NCBI GenBank assembly: GCA_024235595.1
Contig: JACKMC010000008.1
Span: 1-64,000, forward strand
Source: Zoogloeaceae bacterium
GTDB lineage: Bacteria > Pseudomonadota > Gammaproteobacteria > Burkholderiales > Rhodocyclaceae
DNA: 64,000 nt
Direction of reading: 5' to 3'
A program made the position numbers and the translations under genes. The notes beneath the pieces are model-generated. The model saw nothing but the letters and a program-made list of their open reading frames with translations, was not told where the DNA came from and did no database searches. This document shows, piece after piece, positions 43,997-54,294 of the stretch (positions are counted from its first letter, which is position 1; each line of letters starts with the position of its first letter).

Positions 43997-46411
43997 TCAG
44001 CCGCTGGATACGATCGCCGTCGGTTTGAGCTTGGGCGCGATCAGCATCCCCTTGCGTGCCCGGCGATGGCGCAGCGCCTCGAGCTGGGCGGGCTTGTAGC
44101 TGGCCTGGGTGGGCTTGCTGCCGCGGCCGATGCCTTCGACCACCACCACTGCGTCGTTGGGCGGCACCGCCACCGCGGCGAGGCCTTCCTTGTCGTCGAG
44201 GCCCATCACGATCACCCCGCGGCCGCCGGACTGAGTCTTGAGTTCGGGGCGGGGGAACACCAGGATGCGGCCGTTCTCCGAAGCGGCCACCACCCAGTCG
44301 CCATGCACCTTGCCGGGCGAGAGCACCTTCTCGCCCTTCTCGAGCGTCATGAAGGCCTTGCCGGCCTTCTGGCGGCTGGTGGCGTCGCCGATGCTGCAGA
44401 TGAAGCCGTAGCCGCCAGAGTTGGCGAAAACATAGCTGGCCTCCGGCGTGTCGCTCACCACCTGGGCGAGCTTGGCGCCGTCCTGGAAGCCGGCGAAGGT
44501 AGCGATCGGTGCGCCGTCGCCGCGCCCGCCGGGCAGCTCCGCAACCTTGACGGTATAGGCGCGACCATTGGTGTCGATGACGATCAGCGGCCACACCGTA
44601 CGGGTCTCGATCACCGCGAAGCCGAAGTCGCCGGTCTTGTAGCCGATCGCCGAGGCGTCGATGCCGTGACCCTGGCGGGCGCGCACCCAGCCGTTCTTCG
44701 AGACGATCACCGTGACCGGTTCGTCGGGCACGCTGATCTCGGCCGGCGCGACCGAGGCCACGCTCTCGATCAGGGTGCGGCGCTCATCGCCGTATTTCTT
44801 GGCGTCGTCCTGGATTTCCCTGAGGATCAGGCGGGTCATCGCGGCGCGGCTGTCGAGCAGGTGCTGCAGGCCGCTGCGCTCCTCGCGCAGTTCGTTCAGC
44901 TCCTTCTCGATGCGGATGCCCTCGAGGCGGGCAAGCTGGCGCAGCCGGATCTCGAGGATGTCCTCGGCCTGCACGTCGCTGAGGCCGAAGGCCGCGATCA
45001 GCGCCGGCTTGGGCTCGTCCGACTCGCGGATCACGCGGATCACTTCCTCGATGTTGAGGAAGGCGATCATGCGCCCTTCGAGGATGTGGATGCGGCGATC
45101 GACTTCGGCCAGGCGGTGGCGGGTGCGGCGTTCCACCGTGACGTAGCGGAAGTCGATCCACTCGCGCAGGATCTGCACCAGGTTCTTCTGTTGCGGCCGG
45201 CCGTCGCGGCCGATCATGGTCATGTTGACCGAGGTGGAGGTCTCGAGGCTGGTGTGGGCCAGCAGCACGGCCATGAACTCGTCGCGGTTCTGGCGGCTCG
45301 AGCGCGGCTCCAGCACGATGCGCACCGGCGACTGGTCGGACGACTCGTCGCGCACCGTCTCCACCGCGCCGAGCACCAGCTGCTTGAGGTTCTTCTGTTC
45401 CTGGCTGACGTCCTTCTTGCCGGCGCGCGGCTGCGGATTGGTGAGGGTTTCGATCTCGGCCAGCACCTGGGCGGCGGAAACCCCATGCGGCAGCTGTTCG
45501 ACGATCACCCGCCACTGGCCGCGGGCCATCTCCTCGATGCGCCAGCGGGCGCGCACCCGCAGGCTGCCGCGACCGCTGGTGTAGGCGTCGCGGATTGCCT
45601 CGGGGCTGGAAATCAGCTGGCCGCCGCCGGGGAAGTCGGGGCCCGGCATGATCGCCAGCACGTCGGCCAGGGTGGCATCCGGGTGGCGGATCAGGTGGCA
45701 GGTGGCCGCGGCCACTTCGCGCAGGTTGTGCGGCGGGATCTCGGTGGCCATGCCGACCGCGATGCCCGAGGCGCCGGTCTTGAGGCCGAAGGGCAGGCGC
45801 GCCGGCAGCAGCTGCGGCTCTTCGAAGGCGCCGTCGTAGTTGGGCAGGAAATCGACGGTGCCGCGGTCGATCTCGGAGAGCAGCAGCTCGGCGATCGGGG
45901 TGAGACGGCATTCGGTGTAGCGCATCGCCGCCGCCGAGTCGCCGTCGCGCGAGCCGAAGTTGCCCTGGCCATCGACCAGCGGATAGCGCAGCGAGAAGTC
46001 CTGCGCCACCCGCACCATGGCGTCGTAGACCGAGGTGTCGCCGTGGGGGTGGTACTTGCCGATCACGTCGCCGACCACGCGCGCGGACTTCACGTGCTTG
46101 GAGGTGGACGACAGGCGCATCTCGCTCATCGCGTAGAGGATGCGGCGCTGCACCGGCTTCATGCCGTCCTCGACCTGCGGCAGCGCGCGCGACTTGACCA
46201 CGCTCATCGCGTAGGCGAGGTAGGCGCGCTCGGCGTAGCGGTCGAGCGGCAGGGCGTCGTCGCCGAGTTCCCCGCCTTCGTCGTCGGGCGGCACCGGCGG
46301 TGCAGGCGGCGCCGCGTCCTGCCCGGCGGGCGGGGGTGGGGCTTCGGCGGCCTCAAGGGCGCCGGGCGGGGTCGGCGGGGCGCCGAACATGTCGAGGGTG
46401 TCGTTGCTCAT
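43997..46411 (-). CDS. parC: DNA topoisomerase IV subunit A
   Basis: ParC, with ParE, untangles daughter chromosomes. The 804-residue protein has an unusual Pro/Ala/Glu-rich N-terminal extension of about 50 residues before the usual start region. The catalytic Tyr165 lies in AAAMRYTECRL. The quinolone-determining segment reads GKYHPHGDTSVYDAMV, with Thr126 and Asp130 at the positions of E. coli Ser80 and Glu84. A six-bladed C-terminal domain ends the protein. parE is 2.5 kb away on the same strand, separated by a DsrE-like, a TPR and an M48 gene. Confidence 0.96.
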   Translation of the reverse strand: MSNDTLDMFGAPPTPPGALEAAEAPPPPAGQDAAPPAPPVPPDDEGGELGDDALPLDRYAERAYLAYAMSVVKSRALPQVEDGMKPVQRRILYAMSEMRLSSTSKHVKSARVVGDVIGKYHPHGDTSVYDAMVRVAQDFSLRYPLVDGQGNFGSRDGDSAAAMRYTECRLTPIAELLLSEIDRGTVDFLPNYDGAFEEPQLLPARLPFGLKTGASGIAVGMATEIPPHNLREVAAATCHLIRHPDATLADVLAIMPGPDFPGGGQLISSPEAIRDAYTSGRGSLRVRARWRIEEMARGQWRVIVEQLPHGVSAAQVLAEIETLTNPQPRAGKKDVSQEQKNLKQLVLGAVETVRDESSDQSPVRIVLEPRSSRQNRDEFMAVLLAHTSLETSTSVNMTMIGRDGRPQQKNLVQILREWIDFRYVTVERRTRHRLAEVDRRIHILEGRMIAFLNIEEVIRVIRESDEPKPALIAAFGLSDVQAEDILEIRLRQLARLEGIRIEKELNELREERSGLQHLLDSRAAMTRLILREIQDDAKKYGDERRTLIESVASVAPAEISVPDEPVTVIVSKNGWVRARQGHGIDASAIGYKTGDFGFAVIETRTVWPLIVIDTNGRAYTVKVAELPGGRGDGAPIATFAGFQDGAKLAQVVSDTPEASYVFANSGGYGFICSIGDATSRQKAGKAFMTLEKGEKVLSPGKVHGDWVVAASENGRILVFPRPELKTQSGGRGVIVMGLDDKEGLAAVAVPPNDAVVVVEGIGRGSKPTQASYKPAQLEALRHRRARKGMLIAPKLKPTAIVSSG

Positions 46412-46517
46412 TGATTGCCTGGCGAAGCGGATTCGGGCGGCCCGGCAAGAGCTGGCGTGCCGGCCGCGAAACGTCGATCAGCGGCGCATTGTACGACGAC
46501 ACCCCGGACGCTGCGCA

Positions 46518-46856
46518 TTACACGGTGATGACCTTGTCCACCATCTGCTGCCATTCGATGATCTGCAGCATGGTGCCGCGCCAGCGCGAATCGGTGGCAT
46601 CCATGAGGCTGTAGTGCTCAAGGCAGGAGCGACACACCACGATTTCGACTTTCTCCTCGGCCAGCGCCTGCAGGCTCTCGAGGCAGGGCGAGCCTTCACA
46701 GGCGAGCTTCACGCCGGCGCCGTAGAACAGCAGCGCGCGAGGGCGGAAGTTGCCTTCGAGCAGGGTCGCGAAGTAGCGGGTTGCGAGGCTGTGACGCAAG
46801 GCTTCGTCGCCCTGGCCGAGGCCGTCGTTGGTGATCAGGAGTGCGGTGTTGTGCAT
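46518..46856 (-). CDS. DsrE-family protein
   Basis: The 112-residue cytoplasmic protein has the DsrE/DsrF-like fold signature, starting MHNTALLITNDGLGQGDEAL, followed by RALLFYGAGVKLACEGSPC and then EIVVCRSCLEHY. Conserved Cys residues (two in each of the last two blocks) could carry persulphide sulphur. DsrE-like proteins take part in sulphur transfer or oxidation, or in tRNA thiolation. There are no other sulphur genes nearby, so no pathway is assigned. It starts 106 bases upstream of parC on the same strand. Confidence 0.82.
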   Translation of the reverse strand: MHNTALLITNDGLGQGDEALRHSLATRYFATLLEGNFRPRALLFYGAGVKLACEGSPCLESLQALAEEKVEIVVCRSCLEHYSLMDATDSRWRGTMLQIIEWQQMVDKVITV

Positions 46857-47027
46857 GGAATTGTCGCGAACGGCGATACGTCGCGTCCCGTTAAGTTGAG
46901 GGGGAGAGTCTTGTCAGGCGCGGTCAGCGAGGGGGCGGCGAGGCGGAGCTGGCCGCGCGCTGTCTGCCACCGCCGGCACCTATGGGCCGCGCCATGACGC
47001 GGGTCGGTGGGTTCGATACGGCACGAA

Positions 47028-47564
47028 TCAAGATGGGAGGTCCGGCGCGATCTGCCTGAGCCGCTCGGCGGCGGGGCTCGAGCGTGGATGGAATCGACGC
47101 GCGGTGAGGAAGGCCAGCGTTGCACCCTCAGCATCCTCGTCACTCAGCAGCAGTTCGCCGAATTGGCACAGGGCGCCGAAATGGCGTGGTTCCAGCGACA
47201 GGGTGCGGGTGATCGCGCAAGTGCATTCCTCATCCCGGCCAGTCAGGTAAAGCACGACCGAGAGCTTGTTCCAAGCCTCGGCATAGTCGGGGCAGAGGCG
47301 CAGCAGCCGAACCAGCCGGGTTTCGGCGATGTCCAGGCAGTTGTGGGCGATGTCGTCCACCGCCTTGTCGAGCACCTTTGCGGCTGCCGCGTTGCGATGC
47401 GACATCCAGGTGTCCCAGATCAGGTCTTCGACCGCCTCGGCGTCGCTGTCGGGGTGTCGCAGCGTGGTAAACAGCATGTCGAGGCGTGCCGGCATCGCCG
47501 CCGCAGGGCGACGGTACGGCAGCGTGGGCAAGAGGCGTAGAACACAGTCGGCATTGTCGATCAT
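47028..47564 (-). CDS. TPR-repeat protein
   Basis: The 178-residue protein has no signal peptide or membrane helix. About three tetratricopeptide-like helix pairs can be seen in its second half (IAETRLVRLLRLCPDYAEAW, then RTLSLEPRHFGALCQFGELL). This is a protein-protein interaction scaffold. It is divergent from the M48 peptidase gene across 412 bases. The family has no assigned role that I know. Confidence 0.75.
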   Translation of the reverse strand: MIDNADCVLRLLPTLPYRRPAAAMPARLDMLFTTLRHPDSDAEAVEDLIWDTWMSHRNAAAAKVLDKAVDDIAHNCLDIAETRLVRLLRLCPDYAEAWNKLSVVLYLTGRDEECTCAITRTLSLEPRHFGALCQFGELLLSDEDAEGATLAFLTARRFHPRSSPAAERLRQIAPDLPS

Positions 47565-47976
47565 GATTTTCGTCCTCCTCGGTCGGTTGCAATCTCGGTT
47601 CGGGGGGCATCAGCATGGCTTGCCCGCCCGCATTCCGCAGTGGAACTCGATCCTTGCGCGCCGCTGAGACGCAGTATGTGACGGCGCGGCGCCCGATGCT
47701 CGTGATGCATGCCATGTTTGCCGGCTGTTCTCGACAAACTGCGCGGCCCGGCCGGGGAAAGGGTTCCACAGCTCGAATATAGAGAAATTGTTGCGCTGCA
47801 GCAATCGTTTTCTTCGCTCGGCAAGCGCTTCGTGCAGGCCATCCGCATTCGACGCCCTCGCAGCCTTGTGTCGGGGCGAGAGCCTGCTATGACGAAGAGA
47901 AGGGGGGCGGCATCATCGAATGGGCAGGTCCGCGCGCGGGCGGCCGGCCCGGGATGGCGAAAGTACGGGGGGTCGG
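47565..47976. other. Intergenic stretch between divergent TPR and M48 genes
   Basis: These 412 bases hold no convincing gene; the overlapping short frames have no family resemblance. The stretch should contain two divergent promoters. An AT-rich segment (GAATATAGAGAAATTG, near 47776-47791) is the most promoter-like part, but I cannot assign boxes with confidence. Confidence 0.4.
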
Positions 47977-48801
47977 ATGAGGCTGGTGCGTGCGCGGGCG
48001 ATCGGGTGGCATGGGCGCGGACTGCTTGCGCTGACGGTCCTGCTGGCGGCGGGCCGGGTCCTTGCAGCGGGCTTCATCGATACGCCACAGGTCAATGGGG
48101 TGAATGCGGAGATCCTCGCCGCGCGTGGCGATGAAGCCTTCGAACGACAGCTGGAGATCGCGCGGCAGCGTGGTGAGGCGGGGTGCCGGAAGCATTGCAC
48201 CATGATCGCGCGTGCTGTGGGCGCGGTGCTGGGCGCGGCCCGCAGGCAGAGCGAGTTCGCACGCAGCACAGGATGGCGGGTCGCGGCGAGCAGCGCTCGC
48301 GGCGCCGAAGCCTACGCGTTTCCCGGCGGCCAGATCGTGGTCTCGGAAGGCTTGATCGACAGTCTCGCACTGAACGAGGCCGAACTCGCCTTCGTGCTCG
48401 CTCACGAGGTGGCACATGTACTTCTGCGCCACGAGGGCCAGACGCTCGCCCTGGCCGACGCGATGAGCCTGCCGCGCGGCGTATCGCGCAGCATCGACGA
48501 TCTGTATTTCCAGATGGGTTTCGATATCGGGATGTTGCTGAGGATGGCGCCGCTGCTGCAGCGTGCCGAGCTCGAGGCTGACGGCGCCGCGCTAGTGCTC
48601 GGTGCACAGGCGGGGTATCGCCCCGACGAGATGGCCGGCTTCGTGCGCAAGCTGGTGGCAGCCGAGGCTTCGGTGCAGGCGTTGTTGGCAACTCACCCGG
48701 CTGGCGGCGAGCGACTGCGGGAGGTGGAACGGGCGCTGCCGCTGGCGCGAGGCGTATGGCGGAGGTTCGGACGCCAGCGCGGGGACGCTCCGCTTCGCTG
48801 A
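47977..48801 (+). CDS. M48-family zinc metallopeptidase
   Basis: The 274-residue protein from ATG 47977 has a signal peptide or anchor (LLALTVLLAAGRVLAAG), so it acts in the periplasm or at the membrane. The zinc-binding motif HEVAH lies in LAFVLAHEVAHVLLRHEG. A third zinc ligand Glu comes later in AELEADGAALVL. The shape matches short M48/BepA-like peptidases without the TPR domain. A TPR gene lies divergently upstream, which might supply the partner. Substrate unknown. Confidence 0.85.
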   Translation: MRLVRARAIGWHGRGLLALTVLLAAGRVLAAGFIDTPQVNGVNAEILAARGDEAFERQLEIARQRGEAGCRKHCTMIARAVGAVLGAARRQSEFARSTGWRVAASSARGAEAYAFPGGQIVVSEGLIDSLALNEAELAFVLAHEVAHVLLRHEGQTLALADAMSLPRGVSRSIDDLYFQMGFDIGMLLRMAPLLQRAELEADGAALVLGAQAGYRPDEMAGFVRKLVAAEASVQALLATHPAGGERLREVERALPLARGVWRRFGRQRGDAPLR

Positions 48802-48961
48802 TCTGCGCCCGCGTGAGCGGGCCTGGCGCTCTCGAAGCTGTTCCGCGACAAGCATGCGTGGGTGCCTCACGAGAGCCGCCTTGCCCGCTGCACAGCCAGC
48901 GCATGATCGAAGAGGCCTGGCTCGAAGCGCTGGATCGCCATCGATCGGGCTGCCGGGCGGC

Positions 48962-50938
<1,977 letters not shown>

Positions 50939-51121
50939 GATGTTTCCGTGTGCTGCTCGACCGGATCGGTCGGCAGGATTGCTTCCGGCGGCAAGGATAG
51001 CGGCTTTGGGGCAGGCCTGCCGAGCGGATGTGAGCAGCGGGACGCCTCGCGGGCTAAGCTGTCGAAATTGCCGCGGCGCGCTCGGCGCGCGCCCGCGCCT
51101 TGCCCGAAGGAGGTTTTCGCC

Positions 51122-51751
51122 ATGATCATCGACATCAGCCCCGGCATCCATCCCGGCCTGCCGGTGTGGCCCGGGGATGCGCCGGTCGAGTTCGAGCGCA
51201 CCGCGACGATCGGGCCGGACTGCCCGGTCAATGTCTCGAAGATCAGCCTGTCGACCCACACCGGCGCGCATGCCGATGCGCCTTTTCATTTCGACGCCGA
51301 GGGCCTCGCCATCGACCAGGTGCCGCTCGACACCTACCTGGGGCGCTGCCGGGTGATCCACCTGATCGGTATGCGTGGCGCGGTCCGGCCCGAGCAGGTC
51401 GCCGCGCGGCTCGCCGATTGCCCGCCGCGGGTGTTGTTCCGCACTTATGCGTGCGCGCCGCAGGGCGCCTGGGACAGCGACTTCTCCACGGTGGCGCCCG
51501 AAACCATCGACCTGCTGGCGGCGCACGGGGTGAAGCTGGTCGGACTCGACACCCCCTCGCTCGACCCCGAGAGCGCCACCATCATGCATGCCCACCTCGC
51601 GGTGTGCCGCCACGGCATGGTGATCCTCGAGGGGCTGGTGCTCGATGCCGCCGAAGAAACCGACTACGAGTTGATCGCCTTGCCGCTCAAGCTTGCCGGG
51701 CTGGATGCTTCGCCGGTGCGCGCGGTGCTGCGCCCGCTCGCCGGAAGCTGA
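51122..51751 (+). CDS. kynB: Kynurenine formamidase (cyclase family)
   Basis: KynB hydrolyses N-formylkynurenine to kynurenine and formate in tryptophan breakdown. The 209-residue protein from ATG 51122 follows GAAGGAGG. It has the cyclase-family metal motif STHTGAHADAP, with probable ligands His46, His50 and Asp52, and GLDTPSLDPESA further on. Length and motifs fit KynB well. The other pathway genes (kynA, kynU) are not in the window. It is divergent from parE. Confidence 0.9.
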   Translation: MIIDISPGIHPGLPVWPGDAPVEFERTATIGPDCPVNVSKISLSTHTGAHADAPFHFDAEGLAIDQVPLDTYLGRCRVIHLIGMRGAVRPEQVAARLADCPPRVLFRTYACAPQGAWDSDFSTVAPETIDLLAAHGVKLVGLDTPSLDPESATIMHAHLAVCRHGMVILEGLVLDAAEETDYELIALPLKLAGLDASPVRAVLRPLAGS

Positions 51752-52069
51752 CCGCAAAGGCTCGTTCCACTTGGCTGTCGAGCGGGGCGGGCCTTCCATG
51801 GGCAAGACTGCTCGTGCGAGTTGCGGCGGACCCTGCTGCTCCGGAATGCACCGCGTGCCGTGGCTCGCCACGAGCCAGGCGCTGCAGGGTGCCGCGCTGT
51901 TTTACGGGCAAGGACCGGTGCCCGGTTCGGCCTTGAAGCCGGGGAGCGTGCTCGCACGGGGCAAGGCCGCGGAACATGCGGCCCGGCCATTTTGGCGAAG
52001 CCGCAGGACTGAAGGGCCGCCGGTGCCTGTGCGCGCTGGGCCATGGGCATTCCCATGGCCCAGCGCACC
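51752..52069. other. Convergent intergenic stretch with a strong hairpin
   Basis: The 318 bases between convergent kynB and the HD hydrolase gene hold no gene. Near the right end lies a 15-base-pair perfect hairpin (listed separately). The rest shows nothing I recognise. Confidence 0.5.
52033..52066. terminator. Strong 15-bp hairpin, probable bidirectional terminator
   Basis: GCGCTGGGCCATGGG at 52033-52047 is perfectly inverted at 52052-52066 with a four-base loop. It is three bases after the end of the leftward HD gene and 281 bases beyond kynB. There is no T-run, so it may stall transcription by structure alone or protect the mRNA ends. Confidence 0.75.
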
Positions 52070-52696
52070 TCAACGCATCTCGCGCCCGAGCTGTGCCAGG
52101 TAGGTGCGCATGAAGGCGACCCGCTCGGCCGCCTCGCTGCGGGCCGCCGCGGTGTGCAGGGTCTCGGCGACACGAAACAGCTTGCGGTAGAAGTGATCCA
52201 CGCAGAAGGCCTGGTCGTCCGGCTCGCGCTCGTCGCAGAAGGGATCGTCGGCCGAGTAGAGCGGGCGTTGCAGCACGCCGCCCACCAGCAGGCAGCGCGA
52301 GATGCCGATCGCACCCAGGCCGTCGATGCGGTCTGCATCCTGCACTACCTGCGCTTCGAGCGTGCGGGCGGGGATCGCGGCGCTGAAGCTGTGTGCCTCG
52401 ATGGCGTGCGCGATGGCCGGCCGCAGCGCTTCCGGGTAGTCGATGCTGTGCAGAAAACGGCTTGCTTCCTGAGCGGCGAGGCGCGAGCCGAGATGACGCT
52501 CGGGGTGGTTCTTGGGCAGGCTTACGCAGTCGTGGAGCCAGGCCGCCGGAATCACTATCGCCAGCTCGGCCCCTTCGGCGGTGGCGAAGCGGCGGGCGCA
52601 TTCGACAACCCGGCGCACATGCTGCAGGTCGTGCGCCGGGTCGGGCGGCAAGCGGCTGGCGATGTACTCGGCAAAGCGCGATTCGGGCAGGGTCAA
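52070..52696 (-). CDS. HD-domain phosphohydrolase, YedJ type
   Basis: The protein has the HD-superfamily metal motif: HDLQHVRRV, AAWLHDCVS and QDADRIDGLGAIG hold the His and Asp ligands. HD proteins of this size act on nucleotides or phosphate esters. The open frame extends to 52894, but the first part is low-complexity and unlike any start. I favour the TTG at 52696, giving 208 residues, close to the roughly 230 of YedJ. The start is therefore uncertain. The substrate is unknown. Confidence 0.82.
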   Translation of the reverse strand: MTLPESRFAEYIASRLPPDPAHDLQHVRRVVECARRFATAEGAELAIVIPAAWLHDCVSLPKNHPERHLGSRLAAQEASRFLHSIDYPEALRPAIAHAIEAHSFSAAIPARTLEAQVVQDADRIDGLGAIGISRCLLVGGVLQRPLYSADDPFCDEREPDDQAFCVDHFYRKLFRVAETLHTAAARSEAAERVAFMRTYLAQLGREMR

Positions 52697-52829
52697 GGCG
52701 GCCTCGGCGGTAAATGCGGCGGCCCCACATGGTGGCGCATCCTGCCCGTGGCGAAAAGCCCGCGTGCCCGACGAGGCAGCGCTGCGGGGGCCCTGCAGGA
52801 CGCAGCGCCCGCGGCGGGCGCGGTTTCGA

Positions 52830-54236
52830 TCAGGGATGCGCCGGTGCTTGCGAGAGCGCAAGCGTCGCGCCCCGACGTCGGGCGAAGCCGGCAATCAAGC
52901 CGATCCCCGCCAGCATCAGCGCCCAGGATTCGGGTTCCGGAACCGCCGCGGCAACCGTGAGCCGGCCCAGGATGCCGTCACGTTCTTCGTTGGGCCCGGC
53001 GGTGAAGTACAGGCTGTTGGCGTCGCCGAGGGACCAGCCATTGCCGAAGGTGAGGCCCCAGATGCCGTCGATGCTGATGATCTCGCCATCGGCATCCCGC
53101 AGGTAGCCCTTCTGGTCGCCGGTTTCCAGATCGAAGGCGACGATGGTGCCGTCGCCGAAATTCGCCACCAGCAGGTCGCCGCCGAAGGCACCGAATTCTT
53201 CGGGAGCGATGACCATGCCCCAGGGGGCGTTGAGCAGTTCGTGCCCGGCGAAGTCCTGCAGCATGTTGCCGTCGCGGTCGTAGGCGACGATGCGGCCGAA
53301 GCCCGCGCCGGGGATCTCTTCGGTGGGCTCGTCGATCTCGAACGAGTTCTCCGCCCAGGCGACATAGATGCGGCCGTCGCCGAGTACCTGCACATTGAAG
53401 GGGTGGTAGGTGATCGACAGATCGGCGGGGCGCTCGAACATGCCGGGCGCGCTGATCTCGTTCCACTGGTTGTTGAAGCTCATGACGCGGCCGTTGGCGA
53501 AGTCGGCCACGTAAAGACGGTTGTCCGCGACCGCATTGCCGCCGGCGTCGGTGCTCCAGTGATCGGTGGTCATTGCCACGCCGTTGAAGCCGGGCCGCGC
53601 GATGAGCCCCTCGGCTGCGTAGTCGATGCCAGAGTAGTCCTTGATCACCACGGCTTCGAGCATGCCCGGGTCGGTCTTGGTGCGCCAGGCGTTGATGGTG
53701 CCTTCCTGGGTCACGAAGATGAACTTGGCCGAACCCGCGTCGATGCCCGCGTTGCTGCCGTTGGAGAAATTGACGGCCGGGCCTGAGACATGGAACTCGA
53801 CGGGCTGGCCGGGCAGGTCGCTGGCCGCGTTGTAGACCTGCCCGGTGACCGTGGCGATGCCATCGGAGGCCGTCTGCACCAGATCGAGGTCGCGCGCGCT
53901 GGTGACGATCGGGATCACCTTGAGCCCGTCCTGGTAGAGCGGGATCGCGGCGCCGCCGCCCACCGGGCTCAGCACGTCGCCGATGTAGGTGGTGGTGGTG
54001 CCGGTGCCCGCATTGCTGGTCCAGATGTGCCCACCGGCGCCGGGTGGGCGCAGTGCGATGCCCCAGGGGTTGACCAGATAGGGGTCGACGAGGGCGGTGG
54101 GATTGTATTTGGCGTCGTTGGCGACGAGCCGGGTCTGCAGGTAGGCATTGGCGCCCCCGGCGAGTGCATGCGCCGAACAGGCGAGGGTCAGCGCCGAGGC
54201 CGCGAGGCGCAGGCCGCTGGTGAGGATCGTGGACAT
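52830..54236 (-). CDS. Secreted PEP-CTERM protein of the TIGR03118 family
   Basis: The 468-residue protein starts at ATG 54236 and has a signal peptide (LRLAASALTLACSAHALAGG). A beta-propeller-like body follows (LVDPYLVNPWGIALRPPG, and LLVANFGDGTIVAFDLETG near the end). The C-terminal exosortase signal reads VPEPESWALMLAGIGLIAGF followed by ARRR. The body fits the TIGR03118 family. It would be exported, cleaved by an exosortase and released or anchored at the surface. The exosortase gene is not in the window. It is followed upstream by a second PEP-CTERM gene, separated by a terminator. Confidence 0.9.
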   Translation of the reverse strand: MSTILTSGLRLAASALTLACSAHALAGGANAYLQTRLVANDAKYNPTALVDPYLVNPWGIALRPPGAGGHIWTSNAGTGTTTTYIGDVLSPVGGGAAIPLYQDGLKVIPIVTSARDLDLVQTASDGIATVTGQVYNAASDLPGQPVEFHVSGPAVNFSNGSNAGIDAGSAKFIFVTQEGTINAWRTKTDPGMLEAVVIKDYSGIDYAAEGLIARPGFNGVAMTTDHWSTDAGGNAVADNRLYVADFANGRVMSFNNQWNEISAPGMFERPADLSITYHPFNVQVLGDGRIYVAWAENSFEIDEPTEEIPGAGFGRIVAYDRDGNMLQDFAGHELLNAPWGMVIAPEEFGAFGGDLLVANFGDGTIVAFDLETGDQKGYLRDADGEIISIDGIWGLTFGNGWSLGDANSLYFTAGPNEERDGILGRLTVAAAVPEPESWALMLAGIGLIAGFARRRGATLALSQAPAHP

Positions 54237-54256
54237 GTTCGCTCCCGTGTTGATGG

Positions 54257-54284
54257 CGCGACCTGCCCGTGCGGGCAGGTCGCG
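54257..54284 (-). terminator. Strong hairpin terminator between two PEP-CTERM genes
   Basis: A 13-base-pair perfect stem runs from CGCGACCTGCCCG at 54257-54269 to its inverse at 54272-54284. It lies directly after the end of the PEP-CTERM gene at 54295-55746, read leftwards. The downstream PEP-CTERM gene starts only 21 bases beyond it, so each gene is probably transcribed separately or the second is attenuated. Confidence 0.8.
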
Positions 54285-54294
54285 GGACAACGCA

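Noticed and set aside
43913..46414. An 833-codon open frame on the plus strand antisense to parC
   Set aside because: It mirrors parC codon by codon, is rich in His, Asp and Ala as expected of a shadow frame in GC-rich DNA, and has no family resemblance.
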